From Brachycybe producta (taxonomy: Eukaryota; Arthropoda; Diplopoda; Playtdesmida; Andrognathidae): a stretch of 64,000 bases of DNA. Position 1 is the stretch's first letter. Every line of letters begins with the position of its first letter. The notes below the pieces were generated by a model. It did not search any database and was not told the origin of the DNA. It was given only the letters and a program-made list of their open reading frames with translations. Shown in pieces: positions 25,301 through 34,300 of the stretch. The position numbers were made by a program, and so were the translations under genes. Location of the stretch: the NCBI GenBank assembly GCA_036925085.1, contig JAUPFP010000018.1, positions 3,171,885 to 3,235,884 on the forward strand. Reading direction: 5' to 3'.

Positions 25301-28300
25301 TTTTCCCTTTTGAAGTTCTAAACAGAAAAACAAGCAACACGCTTTGATGTCAAGCCGCAGGATACTCGGGTGATGTCGCTTTGTATTCACAAAGAGTCTT
25401 TCCGATGCCGAGAAATATCGCTTTCGACAATTAATGTTTCTGACAATTATCACACAGTCTGTACAAGGCTCGTTTAAAAACTAAAAAAAGTTTCTTTGCA
25501 AAAAATGAAGCAAGTGTGTCTACCACTTGGAGTCCTGAATCACAAGTGTCACAACTGTCAAAAGAGTTTAATAAATGAGGACTGAATTTGTATTAAAACT
25601 TGCTCCATTCGTGCATAGAAATCAGTCCTTTAGCATTAAGTTTACTTCTGAAGATGATAGCACGAAAATACTTTAATGTCATTCTGCTATTCTTCTAAAG
25701 TCGTTTTCGAAACGCAGAATAAAGGTCCATTTATACAGGTACGTGAAGACTACGGGGCGATCACGACAAGAGCCCAAGCCAGAAAATATTGTTCAACGTT
25801 TTTCACGAGAACTGTTTATACTTACACCAACCTCGCACGTTTCACGGACGGGTCTCGTTCAACTACGGTTGCCAATGATATTTTTCCGGGATTTGTCTTT
25901 CAGTTCTTGTTCCGTTCTCGTTTGTAACATACTCGAGGTGCACGATTTTTAGAATGAGTCAAGAGTTTTCAGTTCAGTTCGTTTTGGTGTTTTTATTTAT
26001 TTTATTTTTGGTGTTTCTATTGGTGGTAGTTTTATTTTGTGTTTGTATTTCACCATTTTGCAATGGAAGACTGAATCTAAAGTCGTTACCCGGTCTTGTC
26101 CCGGTCTCCCTACGTGCTAATATAAATAGAAAGGCCTTTTCCTTGGGCTTGTGTCGTGCTCGTCCCGTGGTCTTCACATTCTTATATAGAGTATATATAC
26201 AGATCTTTACTGTGGTTCTAGCGGCCGTTTGGTTGGAAATAACTTTTAGCCGGATAGTTTTATTTATATTTACAGAAAGTTTCGGTAAACGTCTGAATTG
26301 AGGCCCAATTCAAACTTTAAAACCAATTTCTGTTCGAAACTATTTGAAAGTAGACATGTCAACGAAACGAATGAATATATTTTAATGATGATATATATCT
26401 TTAAAATTAATCAATGGAAATTTAAACATAATAAAAAAATGATTAATAAAATACTGAAGTAAAAAATCGTTATTTGTTCTCTTCCAAACTGCTATAAACT
26501 TTTCAATTTAAAATATATTAAATAAATAAATTATTTTTATGTTTCTTCACACAATCTCATTTCGAATAAACTCCGAACTTTTTTTTCCTACTTGCTAATT
26601 TAAAATGGTTTACTGAAATCTTACGATAATGGTACGGCATGTCTCTACGAATGAAACTAGCTTAATGTAACTGCTAACGAAATAAATCAAGTTATTTTAA
26701 TTCAAACAAGTATAAATCACCTTTCAAACCAGCTGGTCCGGGAATACCCGGAGATCCCGGTGGTCCAGGAAGTCCTTCTCTTGCAGGCTCACCCTTCTCG
26801 CCACCAGGTCCACGAAGACCATCCAAACCAGCGAGACCTTTTTCACCCTTAATTCCAGGAAAACCAGGTAATCCAGAATCACCTACATCAAACCAAACAT
26901 TTATTTTTAATGTCTGATAAAACAAATGTGTGTATTGAATGGCAACATACCCGACAGTCCTGGTTTTCCTGGTTGTCCGGGGCCTCCACGATCTCCTTTC
27001 AGTCCAGGAAGTCCTGCTATTCCTGGTTGACCTTGTCCAGGTGGCCCAGGATCACCTTTGACGCCTAAATCGAGTGTATGTTGTAGTAAAAAAATGTACA
27101 ACTTCTTTACAAAAGATTGCAAACCTGGAATTCCAGGCGCTCCGGGGAAGCCATCTCGCCCTCTTGACCCAGGTTCTCCAGGAAATCCCATTAATCCAGG
27201 ATTTCCTCTGTCTCCTAGCAATCCAGGAGGTCCTGGTAACCCAGAAGGTCCTGCCGAGCCCTTATCTCCTTTAAGACCAGGCTCACCAGGAAATCCAGGT
27301 AACCCTGCATCTCCTCTTGGACCGGTTGCACCTTTATCACCATACAAACCAGGAGGACCTGGATCACCCTTAAATGCTTCAGTTATATTTGCTGGACCTC
27401 CTGGGGGTATATCTATTTGAATATATTGTTAGTAGTGACCTTCTAAAAAAAAACTTGCGTCCTAGTCAATAACAAATAATAATAATAAGTTTACATAAAT
27501 CTCCTTTTGCTCCCTTCTCTCCATGTAGTCCCGGTAGTCCTGGGTCACCCTTTAAACCTGGAAGCGATCCTCCAGATTGTCCCTTAGGGCCTGGAGGACC
27601 AGGTCTGCCAGGAAAACCTTTTCCTCCGGGAAATCCCTTTTTTTATTATAAACGGTAATCATTTATTATACCTGCTCAAATTAATTCTCAATATGAAGAA
27701 AAATACCCTTTCTCCTTTAAGACCTGAAATTCCTTCAAGTCCTGGATTTCCTGGGGGACCGACGGGTCCAACTGGACCCGGTCTGCCAGGTGATCCAGGA
27801 AGCCCAGAATCACCCTTATCGCCTAAGAACAGCCAGATAAATTGAAGAAAAAAAATGATGAGTGTTCTATCGATCTGCAACCATGAGACGAACAATATAC
27901 CAATGGGGCCAACTATTTCACGGTCGAAGATCGCTGGTTCTCCTTTCGTTCCTCTTTGACCCGGGGTACCGGGTATTCCAGGTCTACCCTATAAAATAAA
28001 CAAAATGATACTACTTAAGTATATTGTCAGGTTTAATTTCCTCTACAAACTCTATGCTCAAAATGTACCGAAACCCTAAAGAGAAATATATCTCAGAAAT
28101 AATTGTTTCCTCACTTATCTCTTCCCAATAGGGGCGTAGCTGGGGAACCATAAGCCCCGCAATTGCGGGGGGGGGGGCGCTGGAGATTTGGGGGCGCAAA
28201 AAGTCGATGTATTTTCAAAAATAATTGAATAAATTAAGCAAGTGATTCTGAATCACTCGTTTAATTTATTCAATTATATGAGGGCTAAGTAGAGCGGGGG

Positions 28301-31300
28301 TAAAGGAGGATCAAAATTTTAAACTGCCCGGGGGCGGGGGGGGGGGGGGCGCAACCAAGCCTAGCTACGCCACTGCTTCTCAAGCGATTTTAACAAATTC
28401 CTTTGATTTCTTCTTTTTTTTTTACGTAAATATCTTTGATCAACTTTAGTTTTGGACCCATAAAAATAATATCTATTTTTCTAAAATGATTTTGATTGGT
28501 GTGTTCCAGCTGGGTTAAATTTTTTGGAGCAATTCTAACTGGGACGAAGCCAAGAGTTGGAGCTGGAGGCCAGCAGTGACATGTATATACTAAAATAAGA
28601 ATAAACAAACGAGCGGTTAAATATCATGTTGCACATGCATTTGGAGCGGAATAAAGTGCAAAAAAGAATTTACAAATTTTAAAGAATGGATTTAATATGA
28701 AATAAGTTTATTTTAACAACGCAAGTTCTTTTTTATGCTCTGCTACAGTTGCATATGTTTTTTGCTATTTAACCGCTCTTGGATTTATACGTTTTTCACT
28801 AACTCAACGTCACTGCTAGCCTCCACCTCCAACCCTTAGCGTCGTCACAGTTAAAATCGTCTCAGATAGATACCTGGCCTTTTTACCCCCCCCCCCCCCC
28901 AAAAAAAAAAATATGCCATTTTTCCTTATTCAATGCTATTTATCTTTTACATTACACATTTTTTCACATCGTCCTTTTTCACATTTAGTCCCTCTGAAAA
29001 ATTAGAACATTAAGCCCATTTATTATATTTTTAAAGTATGAACCTCTGGTCCTGGAGGTCCAGTCAACCCCGGTAAGCCATCATCTCCTCTGTCACCATT
29101 CTGTCCTGGTAACCCAGGTTCTCCTCTTAGACCCTGCTCCCCGGGACGTCCATCAAATCCATGTTCTCCCTTTTCACCTTTACCTCCAGGTCTACAGTCA
29201 AAACATGATCCACCTCTGTCACCTTTTCAAGAAAAAAAGTTGTAACCCAAGTTTGAAACAATCTAAACCTATGCACGAATCTTTCAAATTGTACCCTTAT
29301 CTCCGGGTCGTCCTTGATATCCAGGAGATCCTGGCCTTCCAGATTGACCCTTATCACCCTTTGATCCTGCTACTCCCGGCGACCCTGCAGTACCATTAAC
29401 AGCATCTCCAGGTGGTCCTTCGAAACCAAGGCACGCACCATTTATTTAATTTTGCATGAATACAACGAGAAACGAGACTACATTACCTCGAGGACCAGTA
29501 AATCCTATATCTCCCTTTTCTCCTGGAATGCCATCAAGACCTGGACTACCATCCATACCTTTCGGACCTCTAATCGAAATTCCAGGACTGCCTTTTGGGC
29601 CAGGTTCACCTTTTGGACCCGGATACCCTGATTGACCAGGTGAACCTTGTTGTCCAGGACCGCCTTACATTTAGAAATAATTTAATGAATGAATAAATGA
29701 ATAAATTTGAGCTTATTTTTCTAACGATAGTAATCGGCTGTTTTTTTTTGCCGTTAAATTTATTACCTGGTCGTCCCGATTCTCCTCTGTCACCCTTCAA
29801 GCCAGGTGGACCTTCTCTTCCCGGAAGACCGGATAGACCTGGGCCACCACTTGGACCAGGTGGACCGCGAGGACCAACAAGACCTAAAATCATCACATCA
29901 TATTAAAATATTGTTAACGCTTAATTGAACGAAATATGTGTTACTTACCTGGCTGACCATCGCGACCAGCTTCACCTTTTGGACCCGGATAACCGGGACC
30001 TCCTGGATTACCTTGTGGTCCAGCAACACCCTTACCGCTCTTTAGAAAAAAAATTACAAGATATTAAGTCGTAACCAGAGTCCTTATTTAAATGCAACTT
30101 TTAAAAGTAATTTCAAAGTTAATTTAATTCTATGAGAAGAAGAGTAAATGAACTTATGTGATAATATTTTCATAATATTTTTGAAAATAAACTTATTAGT
30201 GGCATTTTTTTTGTCATACTAAGTTTGTCTATAAGACCCGGGCGCACACTGAAGCGTTTCAGTGTGAAATGAAAGTGTGAGATAAAACGTAAAATTTGAT
30301 AGTCTCATCTGAAAAAGGCAAGTAGCTGGGATGTTCTTTCCGACACAACTGGTACGTCACAGTCAGACAAGACGTCTTATCTCATCAGTGTGCATATTAA
30401 ACGTTTTGTCTTATTCAGTGTGTGCCCGGCCTTAGCTATCCCTTTAGTCTTTTTTTAAAAACTGCCATAAAAGTTTACTTTGAAATGTTGTACGTAAAAA
30501 ACTAAAGACTATTTTCACTTGGATCTTAGGTCCAAGAAAAATTTAGTCGGGTTTCATTAAGAGTTTATGACATTAAGATAGACACTTTGAAAAACAATTT
30601 ACTCCAGGTGGTCCCGGAAGTCCCGGTAATCCCTGAGGACCAAGTTCTCCAGTAAAACCCATGTCACCTTTCGGACCATATAGACCATCGAGACCAGGAA
30701 GACCATCATTACCGCGGTCTCCTTTAAAACCAGGAGGCCCGGGAGGTCCAGGAAATCCATCCTTTCCCTATTTTGAAACAAAAAACACCAAACTCTACTT
30801 AGACACATCTAAAATGACATCAAAACAGCGAAAGAATTAAAATTACTCACTCTAGGTCCTGGAGATCCTGGCAATCCCTTTTCTCCTTTCATTCCAAATT
30901 CACCCTGCATTCCCTGAAAAAAAAATACGACAGAACAACTTTCAAGTAAATTCTATAATACAATTCAACAACAGATACAAATTTACTTACAAAAGGACCG
31001 CTCTCTCCTGTTATACCCTGATTACCCTTAGGACCTTGATCACCCTGAAATAAAGTTTAGAAAAAAATGAGAAATTCAAACGAACGATCAGAAAACAATT
31101 TTTGATTAAATAAAAGTAGTAATTAACCGGAATTCCTCTTTCTCCTGGATCTCCGGGAGCTCCGACACATGTACCCGGAGCAGTTCCTGACTCACTAGAA
31201 CCATTACCAGGTGGACCTGGAGGACCTGGTTCACCATGGTCACCTTTCTCTCCAGCATTGCATATACCCTTTGTTCCAGGGTAACCTGGCAATCCTGAAT

Positions 31301-34300
31301 CTCCTTTTGTTCCCTATGTAATGTGATTGAAATAAAAGATATTTCTAATTAAAACATTATAAAAGAAAATAAATCATGTAATGATAGACTCATGTTGACA
31401 TTTTTTAAAATAAGCTTTGTTGAAAATTGATCAAAAGTAAGAGTATTTTCACGTATTTTCATTAAAAAAATGACATCTACATGAAAATACCCTTACTTCA
31501 TTCACATGCTGCGTTCAACGTCTAAGCACTTACAAAGCAGTTCGACAACCTTCCCATATGCTATTAATTGATCAAAAATTGAACTATTGATAGAGGCCTA
31601 CTACATGTATAACAAAATTTGGCCTGTTTTACATGAATGACAGTTTAGAAACCGGAACTAAAAATTATCATAGATTTTTTTAAAAACTTTCAACCAAACT
31701 TTTGTAACCAATAGGGGCAAGGTGGGGCGGTCGCCCCTCTTTCTAAAGCCATTTTTAATGTTGTCCCAAAAAGCTTGGAAAAGCACGAGAATTCAAGAAT
31801 TTTTAAAATTCGAAAAAAATTTGTCTAAAGCCAAGACATGGAATAGTCTTTGGCTTTTTCAAAAAAAGGCCAAAAGTCGTAAAATATTTAAATGCTCTAA
31901 AAGCTCTAAAAACGCCTCATGAGCACTCAACTGTCCCCAGAAGTTCCCCTTTTTCTTGTTGAGGGTGCCTTTATGAGACTTTGCACGAGGGCGCCTTATA
32001 CCCACGGGTATCGCACCCCTCCCCCTACGAAATTATCCTGCGGGCGCCACTGTTTGTAACTAGAGTGTGGCACTTTTAAAATAGCCACAACATATTGTAG
32101 GTTCCATTAGCAACACATTGTTGAAACTCTACAGTAAGAACTGAAACAACTCAAAATTACGTACGGGAAAACCTCGATCTCCCCTGTCGCCTTTTAAACC
32201 AGGAGAGCCATCCACACCTGGATAACCCTATAAATTTCAAACAATAATAATCATTAGAACAAAAACAGTTTCTGTTGCAATAAAACTTTGGATTTGCTTC
32301 TGTTTTTACCTGTAAACCTGGTTGTCCATCTCGGCCGTGGTCACCCTAAAAACCAATACAGAAAACAAGAATCATAAAGATCGATATTAAATCAAAATCA
32401 CAGTTCAAAACATATCATTGCAATTTAGTTTACTTTTTGTCCCTTCATTCCAGGAGCTCCAAATGCAGCTTCACCTTTCTGTCCCTTCACGCCGTCGAGT
32501 CCAGGAATACCTCGTGGTCCAAGTGAACCTGGTAATCCAGGAACTCCTGGTAAACCCTTTTTTTTAATAAAAACGGAATGTTTTGTAATAAAAATTTACA
32601 ATTATTCCATATAAACATCATGCACCAATGTCTGGTTGGACATCAAAATGAAATTTCAAGAAATGTTTGGCATACAACAACGTCATTTGCATAGAAAATG
32701 AAAACAAATCACAACTGAAAACAGCAATGCCCTTTTGTGTCTTAAACCAAATTGATTATTAGTTAGTGAAGAATTTTAAGCGTTAGGTTTATCACCTAAT
32801 AACTTTCATGCAAAAACTCAAACTATGTTCGAAACTTTAAGTAGAAATTAAAATAAATTACTTTGAAGATAAACATTTTTCGAAATTTCACCTGTAGGTC
32901 AAATTTTATTAACAAACTTCAAACAGAAAAAAGACAAAATTTGCATTTCAAATTGCAATAAAATATTTATTACTGAAAATACCATTATGAAAAAAAATAT
33001 ATATTTAAATATACAGGGTGGCCACAAAGCCAATGTTACATGAAGACAGGCATTTAGAAATCGGGACGAACACAAGTTGGCTCCGCCCTTTTTATGACGA
33101 CCGGCAACTTCTAATTTTTTTGTTGTGTGGTTCGACGTTGAAAAAGGCGGAGCATGTGACGTCCGACTACATAACCAACCAATTAGAAGTTGCCGGTCGT
33201 CATAAAAAGGGCGGAGCCAACTTGTATTCGTCCCGATTTCTAAATGCCTGTTATGAAGCTCATGATGACATTAATGGTTCTACCACACATGACCGCACTC
33301 TGGCCCTGACTCGGTCCGATAATCTGGAAACCACACTTGTTCGAGAGGTGTCCGCGTTTCAGCCCTGCCTCGACTCGTTCGTCAAGGACACACTTGATCG
33401 GAACGTGCCTAATTAAGGGGGTTCCATTTGTTAATAATTAATGAAACTCATCCCCTTTCTCTCTTCTACGATCCGAGAGAAAAAGAACCTGACAATATCC
33501 ACCCGGGCCCAGTGGCAGGGGTCAAGAAATTGTCCTGTCATGGCACGCTGCTCTGTGAACAGACGCATTGAATTTAACGGTGCAGTTTCTCCACCGGGTG
33601 AAAGCCGTCTTTCCGGCCATGAGTGGCAGCACCTTTAAGGTGGCAAGATAGCACTTTGAAAATGTCATTTCTTCACCCCGACCCCTCCCCCCCCCAAAAA
33701 AAAATAACCGGAATTCTGACAAAATTTACATTCTTCACAAGAAAAAAAAATTCGTTAAATGTTGATAGTTTTTTTTGTTTGTTTTTATAAATCAAAATAA
33801 TGCCATTTATAACTTGATTTTCGAAGAAATGTCGAATGACTTGATTTTCGAAGAAATGTCGAATCCCGTGATTTAAAAGATAAGATGTTTTATGAACAGC
33901 TGATTTTGAAACTCTTGATTACAGCGTATTCTGTCTTTCAGAAGCAAAATTAAGAGAAACTATTAATTAGAATTTTAGAAACTAGAAGGCTAGCTCAATT
34001 ACTTCAGGGTATTTTCACGTTGATATCTTTCAAAATAAACTAAATATTTAAAGACCATTAATTAACACGCATTAACTAACACGAAAAGCTTACTTTGAAA
34101 GATAACAACATGAAACTACTTTTATGGTATTCAGCTACCTATCTAGTTTCCAAAACACATTCACGTTTATCTTCATTTTTCATCGAATCCGGAAAATCAA
34201 AGTCGAAAGCGTTTTTCACATTTTAAAATCATCTTAAATCAACAATCTAAATCGCTATTTAAATCACATGATTTAAAGAAATCATATTTTTAATTTCTTT

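Noticed and set aside
25954..26301. 115-codon hydrophobic plus-strand frame that looks like a membrane protein
   Set aside because: Located in a foldback element within a collagen intron; hydrophobicity comes from T-rich DNA.
33018..33416. 132-codon plus-strand frame
   Set aside because: Runs through the palindromic Mutator-like MITE; no conserved domain.
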